A DNA stretch of 64,000 nucleotides from NCBI GenBank assembly GCA_900473175.1, contig UCKM01000013.1:151799-215798 (forward strand), given 5' to 3'. A program made the translations under genes and the position numbers. The notes beneath the pieces were generated by a model, which was given only the letters and a program-made list of their open reading frames with translations, did no database searches and was not told where the DNA came from. Origin of the DNA: Hyphomicrobiales bacterium (GTDB taxonomy: Bacteria > Pseudomonadota > Alphaproteobacteria > Rhizobiales > Rhizobiaceae). Within the stretch, counting starts at the first letter, position 1. Each line of letters starts with the position of its first letter. Shown here piece by piece: positions 18,637 to 28,963 of this stretch.

Positions 18637-19494
18637 ATGATCGATATGATACATTTGCAGCGTCTCGACGCATTGTTCGACCGTTACGACGTGCTTTTGT
18701 GTGATGTCTGGGGTGTCCTGCACAATGGGGTCGATTCGTTTGCGCGCGCATCCGAGGCGCTGACCCGTGCGCGTGAGGCTGGCCTGACCGTGGTGCTGAT
18801 CACGAACGCACCGCGCCCCTATGCCGGCGTCGCTCAGCAGATCCATTCGCTTGGTGTGCCCGAAACCTCCTACGATCGCATCGTCACGTCCGGCGACGTG
18901 ACGCGGGAATTGATCCGCAATGCGCCGCGTCACGTCTTCCATCTCGGACCGGACCGCGACGAATCGCTCTATGAAGGACTTGATATTGAGCTCGTTGAAG
19001 AGCGCGAGGCTGACGTCGTCGTCTGCACCGGCTTCTTCGACGACGAGACCGAAACACCGGAAGACTATGCCGAGATGCTGACGCGCTTTCGCTCGCGCAA
19101 TCTGCCGTTCATCTGTGCCAATCCGGATATCGTTGTTGAACGCGGAGATCGGTTGATCTGGTGCGCTGGGGCGCTCGCGCGCGACTACGGGCAACGTGGC
19201 GGCAGAACGCTGATTGCCGGCAAGCCGCACCGTCCGATCTACGAGGCGGCGGTCCAGGCGGCCGAGGCCGTACGCGGCAAGACGGTCGAGCATGCGCGCG
19301 TACTCGCCATCGGTGACGGCATGCTCACCGATATCAAGGGCGCCGATCTCTTCGGCATCGATGCGCTTTATATATCGGGGGGCATTCATGCGGGTGATTA
19401 CGTGATGGGCGGCGTCCACGATCTCGAGAAGCTCATGGCTTTCCTCGAAAAGCATGGCAGCAATCCCGTGGCGACGATGCCGGCCCTGGCGTGA
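18637..19494 (+). CDS. TIGR01459 family HAD-type hydrolase
   Basis: Haloacid-dehalogenase superfamily, class IIA (NagD-like cap), 285 residues. Motif I reads CDVWGVLHNG: the nucleophile Asp is present, but the usual second Asp is Trp, a feature of this subfamily. Motif II is seen in LITNAPRP, Lys in AGKPHRPIY, and motif III in AIGDGMLTDIKGA. It is probably a small-molecule phosphatase; substrate unknown. The gene lies 8 bases before ribF, an association common in rhizobia that hints at flavin-nucleotide metabolism (inference). Confidence 0.9.
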   Translation: MIDMIHLQRLDALFDRYDVLLCDVWGVLHNGVDSFARASEALTRAREAGLTVVLITNAPRPYAGVAQQIHSLGVPETSYDRIVTSGDVTRELIRNAPRHVFHLGPDRDESLYEGLDIELVEEREADVVVCTGFFDDETETPEDYAEMLTRFRSRNLPFICANPDIVVERGDRLIWCAGALARDYGQRGGRTLIAGKPHRPIYEAAVQAAEAVRGKTVEHARVLAIGDGMLTDIKGADLFGIDALYISGGIHAGDYVMGGVHDLEKLMAFLEKHGSNPVATMPALA

Positions 19495-19502
19495 GGTAAG
19501 AC

Positions 19503-20483
19503 ATGCCGATCCTGCGCCTGAATGATCCGTCTCACCTGCCCGAGCATCTCAAGGGCGCGGTTGTTGCAATTGGAAATTTCGATGGCGTGCATCGCGGCCA
19601 TCAGGCCGTGCTGGAACGGGCGCTGGACACTGCCCACGCCGAGAGAAAGCCGTCGCTGGTGCTGACATTCGAGCCGCATCCACGCAGTGTCTTCGTCCCG
19701 GACCAACCCGTCGACAGGCTGACGCCCGCCGCCGAAAAGGCTTCCATCCTTGAGGCGTTGGGATTCGATGCGGTCGTGGAATGCAACTTCACGCGCGAAT
19801 TCTCGCAACTGACCGCTGACGTCTTCGTCGACCGCATTCTGGTTGATGGCCTCGGAGCCAGTCGTATCGTCGCCGGTTTTGATTTTCACTTCGGCAAGGG
19901 ACGCCAGGGCGGACCCGCCTTCCTGATGGATGCGGGCGAAGAGCGCGGCTTTCACGTCACGCTCGTCGATGCCTTCCGCGACGAGGGCGGGCAGGCGATT
20001 TCGTCGAGCCGTATCCGTGAGTTGTTTGGTGAAGGAGAAGTTGTGGAGGCTGCAGGGCTGCTCGGATACCGGCATCGCATTCGCGCCGAGGTCGTTGGTG
20101 GCAAGCAGCTTGGCCGCACGATCGGCTTCCCGACAGCCAACATGGTCCTTCCGCCCGAAACCCATCTGAGGCATGGGATCTACGCCGTACGCTTCCGCCG
20201 CGCCGACGGTACCCTCCATGATGGCGTTGCCAGTTTCGGTCGCAGGCCAACGGTCGATACGGATGGCGCGCCGCTGCTCGAAACCTACATATTCGATTTC
20301 AATGGCGACCTTTATGGCGAGACCTGCGCCGTCTCTTTCTTCGGCTACCTTCGCGACGAGCAGAAGTTCGATGGCCTTGAGCCGATGATGCAGCAGATCA
20401 GACGCGACGAAGAAGAAGCGCGCGGGCTGCTCCAGGGTGTCAAACCGCTTTCAGCGCTCGACAGGGCCATCAACTTTGCCTGA
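19503..20483 (+). CDS. ribF: Bifunctional riboflavin kinase / FMN adenylyltransferase
   Basis: Makes FMN and FAD from riboflavin and ATP. The 326-residue product has an N-terminal nucleotidyltransferase domain (AIGNFDGVHRGHQAVLERA, with GxFDGVHxGH; LTFEPHPRSVF; ISSSRIRELFGEG) and a C-terminal flavokinase domain (GRTIGFPTANM, GVASFGRRPTVDTDG, ETYIFDFNGDLYG). Length and domain order are normal. The start at 19503 is 8 bases after the HAD phosphatase gene. No FMN riboswitch is visible upstream, as expected for a gene in mid-operon. Confidence 0.97.
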   Translation: MPILRLNDPSHLPEHLKGAVVAIGNFDGVHRGHQAVLERALDTAHAERKPSLVLTFEPHPRSVFVPDQPVDRLTPAAEKASILEALGFDAVVECNFTREFSQLTADVFVDRILVDGLGASRIVAGFDFHFGKGRQGGPAFLMDAGEERGFHVTLVDAFRDEGGQAISSSRIRELFGEGEVVEAAGLLGYRHRIRAEVVGGKQLGRTIGFPTANMVLPPETHLRHGIYAVRFRRADGTLHDGVASFGRRPTVDTDGAPLLETYIFDFNGDLYGETCAVSFFGYLRDEQKFDGLEPMMQQIRRDEEEARGLLQGVKPLSALDRAINFA

Positions 20484-20504
20484 ACCAGAAAGTCGTTTAC
20501 CATA

Positions 20505-20636
20505 GGATGCGCTTACGCCGAGTATAGCCGCCTCATGGGCCCGGTTGCCGACTCCAGCCTCGTCAAGGAACGTGGCTCCGCCAACCAGGCGGCGGTCGGT
20601 GTCCAGGCGACCTATCGCTTCGACTTCGCGCTTTAG
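20505..20636 (+). pseudogene. C-terminal fragment of a MipA/OmpV-like outer membrane protein
   Basis: Translating from 20505 gives about 43 residues ending in a stop at 20634: AYAEYSRLMGPVADSSLVKE, then RGSANQAAVGVQATYRFDFA and a final Leu. This is the typical last two beta strands of a MipA/OmpV-family barrel (VKERGS..Q motif and a terminal aromatic-rich strand). There is no start codon or N-terminal part, and the gene begins right after ribF, so it is a deletion remnant. Family assignment is by recall of the C-terminal pattern. Confidence 0.65.
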
Positions 20637-20913
20637 GGGCGCTTTAGAACAGGCGTACCAAGTTTATTGCATCTGCCTCTTTATTCTGCAGGCAGTGATT
20701 GCTAAAAGCGCGGTCATGAAGATCGAATTTAGGACTCTTGCAAGGTCCACACCCGTTCGGACGATACGAATTACTGGCCCGGCCTTACCGCGTTCCTGAA
20801 GCTTCGGCTTCCCGGTGCGGAAGGTCCGGGGCGGCGCTTTGGCGCCTTATTGTGATTTTCTTCAAATCCTCGCCGGCTGCGAATACGCGCGGGCCTTTAT
20901 ACAAGCTGGAAAA
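20637..20913. other. Gap before ileS, no gene supported
   Basis: About 280 bases between the barrel remnant and ileS. It must hold the ileS promoter, but no box could be assigned with confidence. A GC-rich arm-like stretch (cgcgttcctgaag ... gcttcggcttcccg) near 20790-20815 may fold. No T-box, tRNA or small open frame was found. Confidence 0.5.
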
Positions 20914-23900
20914 ATGACCGATACGTCCACGACACTCGACTATTCGAAGACACTCTATCTGCCGCAGACGGATTTCCCGATGCGTGCCGGGCTTCCCGCC
21001 AAGGAGCCGGAATTCGTCAAGCGCTGGCAGGAACTCAGCCTCTACAAGAAGCTGCGTGTGGATGCGGGCGACCGTCCGCTCTATGTCCTGCATGACGGCC
21101 CGCCATACGCCAATGGCAATATCCATATCGGCCATGCGCTGAACAAGATCCTCAAGGACGTCATCACCCGTTCGTTCCAAATGCGCGGCTACAACTCGAA
21201 TTATGTGCCGGGATGGGATTGCCACGGCCTGCCGATCGAATGGAAGATCGAGGAGCAGTATCGCGCCAAGGGCAAGAACAAGGACGACGTGCCGATCAAC
21301 GAGTTCCGCAAGGAATGCCGCGAATTCGCCACGCATTGGATCAAGGTCCAGTCCGGCGAGTTCAAGCGCCTCGGCATCGAGGGCGATTTCGACAATCCCT
21401 ATACGACGATGGCCTTCCATGCCGAAAGCCGCATCGCCGGCGAACTCTTGAAATTCGCCATGTCGGGCCAGCTCTATCGCGGTTCGAAGCCGGTCATGTG
21501 GTCGGTGGTCGAGCGCACGGCTCTCGCTGAGGCCGAAGTCGAGTATCAGGACGTCGAAAGCGATACGATCTGGGTCAAGTTTCCGGTTTTGGAAGCTGCC
21601 ACTCATACACGTTTCGCGCGGAGTGGACTTGTAATTGATCAAGGGGGGGCTATCGATCGGGCAGGTTTGCGGGCTGAAGCTGAGCGGATCGAAGAAACAA
21701 TAACATCAGTCGAGAAGCTGGCGCGGGACGGCGTCTCTGTCGTCATCTGGACAACCACGCCCTGGACAATCCCGGGCAACCGGGCGGTGAACTATTCGCC
21801 GCGCGTTGCTTATGGGCTTTACGAAGTCGCGACCGCCGAGAACGACTTCGGCCCGCGTCCGGGCGAGAAGCTGATCTTTGCGGATGCGCTTGCCGAAGAA
21901 TCCGCAGCGAAAGCCAAGCTGACATTTACCCGCATCCGGACGATTTCTGCCGACGAGCTTGCATCGATCACGCTTAGCCATCCCTTGCGCGGCTTCAGCG
22001 GCGGCTATGAATACCCCGTACCCATGCTTGCTGGCGAGCACGTCACCGATGACGCCGGCACAGGCTTCGTGCACACGGCGCCGAGCCATGGCCGGGAAGA
22101 TTTCGATGCTTGGACCGATTCGCTCAAGGAGCTTCAGGCACGCGGTATCGATACTGCCATCCCGTTTCCTGTAGACGATGCAGGCTTCTACACCAAGGAT
22201 GCTCCCGGTTTCGGCCCGGACCGCGAAGGTGGTGCAGCCCGCGTCATCGACGACAACGGCAAGAAGGGCGACGCCAACAAGGCTGTCATTGAGGAACTCA
22301 TCGCCCGTCACGCCCTGTTTGCGCGTGGCCGCCTGAAGCACAGCTACCCGCATTCCTGGCGCTCGAAGAAGCCGGTGATCTTCCGCAACACGCCGCAATG
22401 GTTCGTCTATATGGACAAGGACCTCGGCGACCAGACGACGCTACGCTCCCGTGCGCTGGCTGCCATCGACGAAACCCGTTTCGTGCCTGCCGGCGGGCAG
22501 AACCGCTTGCGCGCCATGATCGAGGATCGTCCCGATTGGGTTCTCTCGCGCCAGCGCGCCTGGGGCGTGCCGATCTGCGTTTTTGCCGATGAGAAGGGTA
22601 ATGTCCTCAAGGACGAAGCGGTCAACGCGCGCATTCTTGAAGCGTTCGAGGTGGAGGGCGCCGATGCCTGGTTTGCTGAAGGCGCGCGCGAACGCTTTCT
22701 TGGTGAAAAGGCCAACGAGCCTTGGACGCAGGTCATGGACATTCTTGATGTCTGGTTCGACTCAGGTTCTACCCATGTGTTCACACTGGAAGACCGGCCC
22801 GACCTGAAATGGCCTGCCGATGTCTATCTCGAGGGTTCCGACCAGCATCGCGGCTGGTTCCACTCGTCGCTGCTCGAAAGCTGTGGCACGCGCGGCCGGG
22901 CGCCCTACAACACCCTTGTCACCCATGGTTTCACCATGGACGAGGAGGGGCGCAAGATGTCGAAGTCGCTCGGCAATACCGTTACGCCCCAGGACGTGAT
23001 CAAGGATTCCGGTGCGGATATCCTGCGCCTCTGGGTCATGACGACTGACTATTGGGAAGACCAGCGTCTCGGCAAGAATGTCATCCAGACGAATATCGAC
23101 GCCTATCGCAAGCTGCGCAACACGATCCGCTGGATGCTCGGTACACTCGCGCATGACGAGGGTGATGAGGTCGCCTATGCGGACATGCCGGAACTCGAAA
23201 AGCTGATGCTGCATCGGCTGGCTGAACTCGACGAACTGGTGCGGTCAGGGTACGACGCCTTCGAATTCAAGCGCATCACGCGCGCCTTGATCGATTTCAT
23301 GAATGTCGAACTCTCTGCCTTCTATTTCGATATCCGTAAGGATGCCCTCTACTGTGATGCACCTTCGAGTGTTCGGCGCAAGGCGGCGTTGCAGGTTGTA
23401 AGGCACCTCTTCAATCGCATCGTCACCTGGCTCGCGCCGATGCTGCCGTTCACCACCGAGGAGGCGTGGCTCGACCTGCACAAGAACGCCGTCTCGGTAC
23501 ACCTGGAGCAATTCCGCGATACACCCTCTGAATGGAAGAACGAAGCGCTTGCCGCCAAATGGCGCAAGGTGCGGGACGTTCGCCGCGTCGTGACTGGCGC
23601 TCTCGAACTGGAACGTGCCGACAAGCGTATCGGCTCGTCGCTGGAAGCAGCCCCGGTCGTCTATATCAACGATCCCGAACTGCTGGCGGCAGTGCGTGAC
23701 CTCGACATGGCCGAGATCTGCATCACCAGTGCGATCACGATCAAGGACGAGGCCGCTCCGGCCGGCGCTTTCGTCACCGATGAGGTGAAGGGTGTGGCGG
23801 TCGTGCAGGAACGTGCGCCGGGTACCAAATGCGCCCGCTCGTGGCGATATACCGATGATGTCGGTTCCGATCCGGTTTATCCGGACGTTTCGGCCCGTGA

Positions 23901-23949
23901 CGCGGCTGCCTTGCACGAACTGTCCAGGCTTGGAAAGCTTGTTGCCTAA
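20914..23949 (+). CDS. ileS: Isoleucyl-tRNA synthetase
   Basis: Class I synthetase charging tRNA-Ile and editing valine. The 1011-residue product shows the HIGH motif in [14 protein letters not shown], the KMSKS loop in [10 protein letters not shown], and the CP1 editing region with [17 protein letters not shown] and [19 protein letters not shown] 20914 gives the usual N-terminus; the open frame continues to 20815 without similarity. Odd feature: about 40 extra residues between WVKFPVL and [10 protein letters not shown] (about 21595-21735), with codon use unlike the flanks. It ends with a strong hairpin. Confidence 0.97.
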   Translation: MTDTSTTLDYSKTLYLPQTDFPMRAGLPAKEPEFVKRWQELSLYKKLRVDAGDRPLYVLHDGPPYANGNIHIGHALNKILKDVITRSFQMRGYNSNYVPGWDCHGLPIEWKIEEQYRAKGKNKDDVPINEFRKECREFATHWIKVQSGEFKRLGIEGDFDNPYTTMAFHAESRIAGELLKFAMSGQLYRGSKPVMWSVVERTALAEAEVEYQDVESDTIWVKFPVLEAATHTRFARSGLVIDQGGAIDRAGLRAEAERIEETITSVEKLARDGVSVVIWTTTPWTIPGNRAVNYSPRVAYGLYEVATAENDFGPRPGEKLIFADALAEESAAKAKLTFTRIRTISADELASITLSHPLRGFSGGYEYPVPMLAGEHVTDDAGTGFVHTAPSHGREDFDAWTDSLKELQARGIDTAIPFPVDDAGFYTKDAPGFGPDREGGAARVIDDNGKKGDANKAVIEELIARHALFARGRLKHSYPHSWRSKKPVIFRNTPQWFVYMDKDLGDQTTLRSRALAAIDETRFVPAGGQNRLRAMIEDRPDWVLSRQRAWGVPICVFADEKGNVLKDEAVNARILEAFEVEGADAWFAEGARERFLGEKANEPWTQVMDILDVWFDSGSTHVFTLEDRPDLKWPADVYLEGSDQHRGWFHSSLLESCGTRGRAPYNTLVTHGFTMDEEGRKMSKSLGNTVTPQDVIKDSGADILRLWVMTTDYWEDQRLGKNVIQTNIDAYRKLRNTIRWMLGTLAHDEGDEVAYADMPELEKLMLHRLAELDELVRSGYDAFEFKRITRALIDFMNVELSAFYFDIRKDALYCDAPSSVRRKAALQVVRHLFNRIVTWLAPMLPFTTEEAWLDLHKNAVSVHLEQFRDTPSEWKNEALAAKWRKVRDVRRVVTGALELERADKRIGSSLEAAPVVYINDPELLAAVRDLDMAEICITSAITIKDEAAPAGAFVTDEVKGVAVVQERAPGTKCARSWRYTDDVGSDPVYPDVSARDAAALHELSRLGKLVA

Positions 23950-23957
23950 GTAATTAT

Positions 23958-23983
23958 TGCGGGGAGAATTCATGCTCCCCGCA
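23958..23983 (+). terminator. Hairpin terminator after ileS
   Basis: A perfect 9-bp stem (TGCGGGGAG / CTCCCCGCA) with an 8-base loop lies 9 bases after the ileS stop. There is no T run behind it, so termination may be weak or rho-assisted. Confidence 0.65.
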
Positions 23984-24137
23984 TTCGCGCTTCGTAAAGA
24001 ATCTGGTTGGCTTGCTAAATACAACCGGTCTCATATAAAAGGCTGCCATTGAACTGCCTGATTTCTGGGGCAGGGCTTTGATCAAGCAAAATTGATTGGC
24101 AGATATGCTGCCCCGGCTTCTCTGGAAAGTGGCAAGG

Positions 24138-24806
24138 ATGAATTTGAACGGACGCATAACGGTTCTTGGTGCAATGGTCGGCGCCCTGGCGCTTGGCGGC
24201 TGCATCTCGTCGCCAACATACGGCACCGACAAGACCGCGGGGTCCCAGCTTCTCGACGACGTATCGAACATGGCAGCGCTCGGTCCGAAGAAGAAGAATC
24301 AGATCGCCTATAACCCTCGACCAGAACTCGTCCGTCCGGCCGAAGGCACTGCGCCGCAATTGCCCGCGCCGCAAACCGCTGTCGAGACAGCCGGCAGTCC
24401 GAACTGGCCGGAATCGCCTGAAGCGCGTCGCAAGCGGATCAGGGATACGGCAACCGCCAACCAGAACAATCCCAACTTCGTTCCGGAGGTCGCGAGCGAT
24501 ATGCCGCTCGCCAAGCAGTCGACGGGTAAATCCGAGTACGGCTTCTTCAACGACAAGGTTCCGGCAAATGACGGCAGTTCATCCACTGCCGGCGCCGACT
24601 TCCGCGCGCGCAAACTGGCTTCGACTGCGGGATCACCGACGACGCGCCGCTATCTGAGCGAGCCGCCGCTTGATTATCGTCAGCCTGCTCCAACGGCCGC
24701 GACCAACGATCTTGGCGAGGACGAAGCCAAGAAAGAGCGCGATCGCAAGGCTGCCGCCCGCAAGGATAAGGGTTTCAGCTGGCGGAATCTTATTCCCTGG
24801 GAATAA
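24138..24806 (+). CDS. Conserved hypothetical lipoprotein
   Basis: A 222-residue protein with signal MNLNGRITVLGAMVGALALG and lipobox ALGGC, so probably lipid-anchored in the envelope. The rest is polar and Pro/Ala-rich with little predicted fold: LDDVSNMAALGPKKK near the start, a middle segment (FVPEVASDMPLAKQSTGKSE) and a charged Lys/Arg/Glu-rich end closing with FSWRNLIPWE. It resembles a conserved rhizobial lipoprotein found next to ileS, but no function is known. The ATG at 24138 places the signal correctly; an upstream ATG at 24096 would add 14 residues. Confidence 0.8.
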   Translation: MNLNGRITVLGAMVGALALGGCISSPTYGTDKTAGSQLLDDVSNMAALGPKKKNQIAYNPRPELVRPAEGTAPQLPAPQTAVETAGSPNWPESPEARRKRIRDTATANQNNPNFVPEVASDMPLAKQSTGKSEYGFFNDKVPANDGSSSTAGADFRARKLASTAGSPTTRRYLSEPPLDYRQPAPTAATNDLGEDEAKKERDRKAAARKDKGFSWRNLIPWE

Positions 24807-24983
24807 AACCAAGTAAAGCCTGATATTACATTGGTTTGAGCGCGGGTTCGCTCGAAGCGCGCCGAGGTAAGCTCGGGAGCGGTGATTCCATGTGCGCATA
24901 TTTTTGAAACAGGCGTATGCCTCGCCAGTTGGTTTCGTCTATAACAATTGCGCCGCCATCCTTTCAATCGAGGACCGCAACAA

Positions 24984-25985
24984 TTGTTTATCGTGCGATT
25001 TCTCGGCCTGATCCTGCTCATTCTGTTCACGCTGATTGGCTTCCTGTGGGGCGGCTTGGCCCTCTGGTATCAGTTACCGTTTGGAATGGCCGGAAATCTT
25101 GGGTGCCTCGTCGTCTGGGCGGCCATCGGCTTTGCAGTACTCTGGCTTGAGTTCAAGGGACGTGCCTGGCGTGCGCTTGTCGTGCTTGTGCCAGTGATGA
25201 TCGGCCTCTTCTATTGGTGGAGCACGATTACGCCTTCCTTGAGCCGGATCTGGGCCGACGACGTGGCACAGACCGTAACGGGAACGCTGAACGGCAATGA
25301 GGTGACGCTATCGAACGTGCGCAACTTCGAATGGCGCTCACCGACCGACTATACGCCGCGCTGGGAGGTACGCTCGTACCAACTCGATGATCTCGAGTCT
25401 GTCGATGTGTTCCTGTCCTATTGGTCAAATCCTGCCATCGCCCACACGCTGGTCAGCTTCGGTTTCAACGGCGGCGATCATGTCGTTTTCTCAGCTGAAA
25501 TCCGCAAGGAACGCCATGAGCAGTTTTCCGAGATCGGCGGTTTCTTCAAGCAATTCGAACTTGCGATGATTGCAGCCGATGAGCGCGACATCATCCGCCT
25601 GCGCACCAATATCCGGAAGGAAGACGTTTACCGCTACCGCCTCAATCTCAAACCCGAGATGCGCCAGGCGCTGTTTCTATCCTACCTAGACAAGGCCAAT
25701 CATCTCGCGACGATGGCGAAATTCTACAACACGATTACCGCCAATTGCACGACGGTTATCTTCGACATGGTGCGCGCGATAACGCCCGAGCTACCCTTTG
25801 ACTATCGCCTCGTCTTTTCCGGTTTTCTGCCGGGCTACCTCTACGATCTTGGCGCCATCGACCGTCAAAAGCCCTTGGACCAGGTGATCAAACAGGCCTC
25901 GATCAACAAGCGCGCCCTCGATGCCGCCGCAGATCCGGATTTCTCAGCGAAAATCCGGGTTGGGGATGGTCAAGCGGCAAACTAG
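24984..25985 (+). CDS. DUF4105 domain membrane protein
   Basis: A 333-residue protein with three N-terminal membrane segments (FLGLILLILFTLIGFLWGGL, GCLVVWAAIGFAVLWLEF, ALVVLVPVMIGLFYWW) followed by a soluble, probably periplasmic, DUF4105 domain: HTLVSFGFNGGDHVVFSAEIR and YNTITANCTTVIFDMVRA (a conserved N-C pair). DUF4105 has a papain-like cysteine-protease-type arrangement in some analyses, but the function is unknown. Start taken as TTG 24984, which has GAGGACC upstream; an alternative TTG at 24948 lengthens it by 12. It converges on tadA with a 21-base gap. Confidence 0.85.
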   Translation: MFIVRFLGLILLILFTLIGFLWGGLALWYQLPFGMAGNLGCLVVWAAIGFAVLWLEFKGRAWRALVVLVPVMIGLFYWWSTITPSLSRIWADDVAQTVTGTLNGNEVTLSNVRNFEWRSPTDYTPRWEVRSYQLDDLESVDVFLSYWSNPAIAHTLVSFGFNGGDHVVFSAEIRKERHEQFSEIGGFFKQFELAMIAADERDIIRLRTNIRKEDVYRYRLNLKPEMRQALFLSYLDKANHLATMAKFYNTITANCTTVIFDMVRAITPELPFDYRLVFSGFLPGYLYDLGAIDRQKPLDQVIKQASINKRALDAAADPDFSAKIRVGDGQAAN

Positions 25986-26006
25986 GCCAGCCAATCAAGA
26001 AAGGCT

Positions 26007-26459
26007 CTAAAGCCGCTTGTGCCGGAAAAATTCCTTCAGCAGCACTTCCGCCTCCGTTTCCTTGAAGCCGGAATAGACTTCGGGGATATGGAGGCAGGTG
26101 GGCTGCGCGTAGAAGCGGGCGCCGTTCTCGACGCCGCCGCCCTTGATATCCTGTGCGCCGTAGTAAAGTCGCCGGATGCGGGCGAACGAGATGGCTGCGG
26201 CGCACATGGTACAAGGCTCGAGCGTCACGTAGAGATCGCAGCCCGTCAGGCGCTCATTGTCGAGAATCTGGCAGGCTTCGCGGATGACCAGAATTTCGGC
26301 GTGTGCGGTCGGATCTTTCAACTCGCGCGTCCGGTTTCCGGCACTTGCAACTATTGTCCCGTCCTTGGCCAATACAGCACCGATCGGCACTTCCCCACGC
26401 GACGCAGCGTTGTGCGCTTCGGCCAGGGCTACACTCATTGGATCAGTTTTTTGGTTCAC
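26007..26459 (-). CDS. tadA: tRNA-specific adenosine deaminase
   Basis: Deaminates A34 to inosine in tRNA-Arg(ACG), needed to read CGU/CGC/CGA codons. The 150-residue product has the zinc-dependent deaminase motifs HAEI (with catalytic Glu) and PCTMCAAAISFAR. The GTG start at 26459 gives the N-terminus MNQKTDPMSVALAEA, collinear with related rhizobial TadA proteins; an ATG at 26438 would trim seven residues. Divergent from the pseudouridine synthase gene. Confidence 0.95.
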   Translation of the reverse strand: MNQKTDPMSVALAEAHNAASRGEVPIGAVLAKDGTIVASAGNRTRELKDPTAHAEILVIREACQILDNERLTGCDLYVTLEPCTMCAAAISFARIRRLYYGAQDIKGGGVENGARFYAQPTCLHIPEVYSGFKETEAEVLLKEFFRHKRL

Positions 26460-26537
26460 GCTGCGCCTATCGCCCAGAATTTACTCGCAAGCAAAGCTCA
26501 TAGCTGGTAGTGAGCGCTGCTGAAAGGCAAACATTCC

Positions 26538-28349
26538 ATGACAAGTTCAAATGATGACGGGAAGGGCGGCAAACGCCCCTTTGAAAAGCGCAGCTTCGAC
26601 AAAAAGCCGGCTGATGGCGGTCGAGGCGGGCGTTCCGGTCCACGCAAATTCGATGACAAAGCGCCGGTAAAACGCGGCGTCGCGCCGCGCCGGCCGCTGG
26701 GCGAAGAAGCGCCAGCCGACGAAGGCGAACGGATCGCCAAGCGCCTCGCCCGCGCCGGGATCGCATCGCGCCGTGAAGCGGAAACGATGATTGCTGCGGG
26801 GCGCGTTTCGGTCAATGGCAAGCAACTTGCAAGCCCTGCGGTCAACGTCATGCGCAGCGACCGCATCGAGGTGGATGGCAAACCATTGCCCGAAAAAGAG
26901 CGGACGCGTCTTTGGCTCTATCACAAGCCCGCGGGCCTCGTGACCACCAACCGCGATCCGGAAGGGCGTCAGACCGTCTTTGAATCGCTTCCCAAAGATA
27001 TGCCTCGCGTCCTCTCCGTTGGTCGGCTCGATATCAACACCGAAGGCCTGCTGCTCTTGACCAATGATGGCGGGCTTTCGCGCGCCCTGGAATTGCCGTC
27101 AACCGGCTGGCTGCGCCGCTACCGCGTGCGCGCCCACGGCAGCATCACCCAGGAAAAGCTCGATACGCTCAAGGACGGGATCGCCGTCGATGGCGTGTTC
27201 TACGGGGCCATCGAAGCAACGCTTGAGCGCGAGCAGGGCTCCAATGTCTGGATCATGGTGGGCTTGCGCGAAGGCAAGAACCGCGAAGTCAAGAATGTGC
27301 TCGGCGCGCTCGGCCTGTCGGTCAATCGACTGATCCGCATTTCCTATGGTCCGTTCCAGCTTGCCGACCTGCCGGAAGGCTCGGTACGCGAAATGAACGG
27401 CCGCACGCTACGCGACCAGCTCGGCGAGCGGTTGATCGAAGAATCCGGCGCCGACTTCGATGCGCCTATCATCAATGTCTTCTCCAATGAAGCGGTTAAA
27501 GGCGAGGCCGTGCATCAGCCGCCTGCCGATGCACGCGAGCGTCCGGGCCGCCGCTCGGCGGAATGGATTTCCAGTGCGCCTGTGGCCAAGCGCCGCCCTC
27601 CGAGGAAGTCGACCGAGGAAAAGCGTGAAGAGTCCCTGTCGCGCCTGACCACCGATCGTAGCGAACGCCCCGTTCGTGCACCGCGCGACGACGATCGCAA
27701 GCCGCGCCCCTCGCGCGATGCGGCACCGAAGGGCGGGGCGCGGGCCCGCAAGACGGAAGAGCTTGAGCCCTCGCGCCCAAGGTCTGCCAATGTGTGGATG
27801 GCGCCCGGCGCCCGTCCGCTCGGCAAACCCCGGGCAAAGCCACAGGAAGACCCGGGTGAACGCAGCCGGTCCGAGAGTCCGCGCAGCGACAAGCCGCGGC
27901 GCTTCGGCGAGGGTGCAGCCCGGCCTGCCGGTGATCGACCCGCGGGAGAGCGCTCCTTCGGCGGTCGTCCGGCCGGCAATGACAAGCCTCGAACATACGC
28001 ACCCCGTCCGCCGCGCAGCGACGAAGACAGGGCCGAGCGGCCAAAGCGGTCGTTCAGCTCGGATCGGCCCGAGGGTCCGCGTCCCGATCGTCCGCCGCGT
28101 GTCGGCAAGCGCGAACGCGCGGAGCTCAAGGAACGCGAGGCCAGAGGCGAAAAGCCATTCCAAGCCGAACGGCAAAGCCGTTCCGAGCGCCCCTACGGTG
28201 CAAGTGGCAAGCCGACGCGGGCACCGGGCAAGGGTGCCGACAGACCTTATGGCGGTCCGAAGTCCCGCGGCGATGCGCCAAGGGGCGCGCCGCGCGGATC
28301 TAGTGGCGGCGCTGGGCGTCCGCCCCGCGGCAGCAAGCCGAAATCCTAG
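26538..28349 (+). CDS. RsuA/RluB-family pseudouridine synthase with long disordered C-terminal tail
   Basis: Isomerises uridine in rRNA, probably 23S (RluB-like) or 16S (RsuA-like). Of 603 residues, about the first 70 are a basic linker, an S4 RNA-binding domain follows ([20 protein letters not shown]), then the catalytic domain with [16 protein letters not shown] and the active-site block [20 protein letters not shown] (catalytic Asp). From about residue 300 to the end the sequence is a low-complexity Arg/Pro/Glu/Lys/Gly-rich tail with repeated RPAGDRP-like and [13 protein letters not shown] units. Tails occur in relatives, but 300 residues is long. rsmD follows 10 bases on, so the pair is a ribosome-modification operon. 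Confidence 0.93.
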   Translation: MTSSNDDGKGGKRPFEKRSFDKKPADGGRGGRSGPRKFDDKAPVKRGVAPRRPLGEEAPADEGERIAKRLARAGIASRREAETMIAAGRVSVNGKQLASPAVNVMRSDRIEVDGKPLPEKERTRLWLYHKPAGLVTTNRDPEGRQTVFESLPKDMPRVLSVGRLDINTEGLLLLTNDGGLSRALELPSTGWLRRYRVRAHGSITQEKLDTLKDGIAVDGVFYGAIEATLEREQGSNVWIMVGLREGKNREVKNVLGALGLSVNRLIRISYGPFQLADLPEGSVREMNGRTLRDQLGERLIEESGADFDAPIINVFSNEAVKGEAVHQPPADARERPGRRSAEWISSAPVAKRRPPRKSTEEKREESLSRLTTDRSERPVRAPRDDDRKPRPSRDAAPKGGARARKTEELEPSRPRSANVWMAPGARPLGKPRAKPQEDPGERSRSESPRSDKPRRFGEGAARPAGDRPAGERSFGGRPAGNDKPRTYAPRPPRSDEDRAERPKRSFSSDRPEGPRPDRPPRVGKRERAELKEREARGEKPFQAERQSRSERPYGASGKPTRAPGKGADRPYGGPKSRGDAPRGAPRGSSGGAGRPPRGSKPKS

Positions 28350-28359
28350 GGATTGATCC

Positions 28360-28917
28360 ATGCGGATTGTCGGCGGAAAATTTCGCGGGCGTGCCTTGGC
28401 GACGCCCGCGTCCAACGCGATCAGGCCGACGACCGACCGGACACGCGAGAGCCTGTTCAACATCCTCGTCCACAACTATCCGGAAAAGTTTAAGTCGACG
28501 CGCGTGCTCGATCTCTTCGCCGGGACGGGCGCATTGGGTCTGGAAGCCATGTCGCGCGGCGCGCGCTATGGCGTCTTCATCGAGGAATCGACCGAAGGGC
28601 GGGGTTTGATCCGCACCAATGTCGAAGCCTTCGGTCTTCTTGGAAACGCCAAGATATTCCGCCGCGATGCAACAAAGCTCGGAGATGCCGGAACCATCGA
28701 ACCGTTCGATCTGGTCTTTGCCGATCCGCCCTACGGCAAGGGGCTTGGCGCGATGGCATTCAAATCCGCGCTTGAAGGCGGCTGGCTCAATGCAGACACA
28801 CTTCTGGTGCTTGAAGAAGAAGCAAGTGCGGTTGTCGAACTCGATCAGCGATTTGTGATCGTCGAAGAGCGTCCTTATGGCGGTACGATCATCAGGCTCG
28901 TCACATTGAAGACGTAA
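28360..28917 (+). CDS. rsmD: 16S rRNA (guanine(966)-N(2))-methyltransferase
   Basis: SAM-dependent methyltransferase for 16S rRNA G966. The 185-residue product starts MRIVGGKFRGRALATP, has the substrate loop RPTTDRTRESLFNIL, the SAM-binding block LDLFAGTGALGLEAMSRGA and the catalytic DPPYGKG. Length is normal. It lies downstream of the pseudouridine synthase with a 10-base gap. Confidence 0.96.
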   Translation: MRIVGGKFRGRALATPASNAIRPTTDRTRESLFNILVHNYPEKFKSTRVLDLFAGTGALGLEAMSRGARYGVFIEESTEGRGLIRTNVEAFGLLGNAKIFRRDATKLGDAGTIEPFDLVFADPPYGKGLGAMAFKSALEGGWLNADTLLVLEEEASAVVELDQRFVIVEERPYGGTIIRLVTLKT

Positions 28918-28963
28918 ATACTTGAATTTATCGCCATTCGTAAACTGAACTGGACCGATTTCA

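Noticed and set aside
20637..20913. A T-box or riboswitch before ileS
   Set aside because: No T-box core or anti-terminator was visible, and these leaders are rare in alphaproteobacteria.
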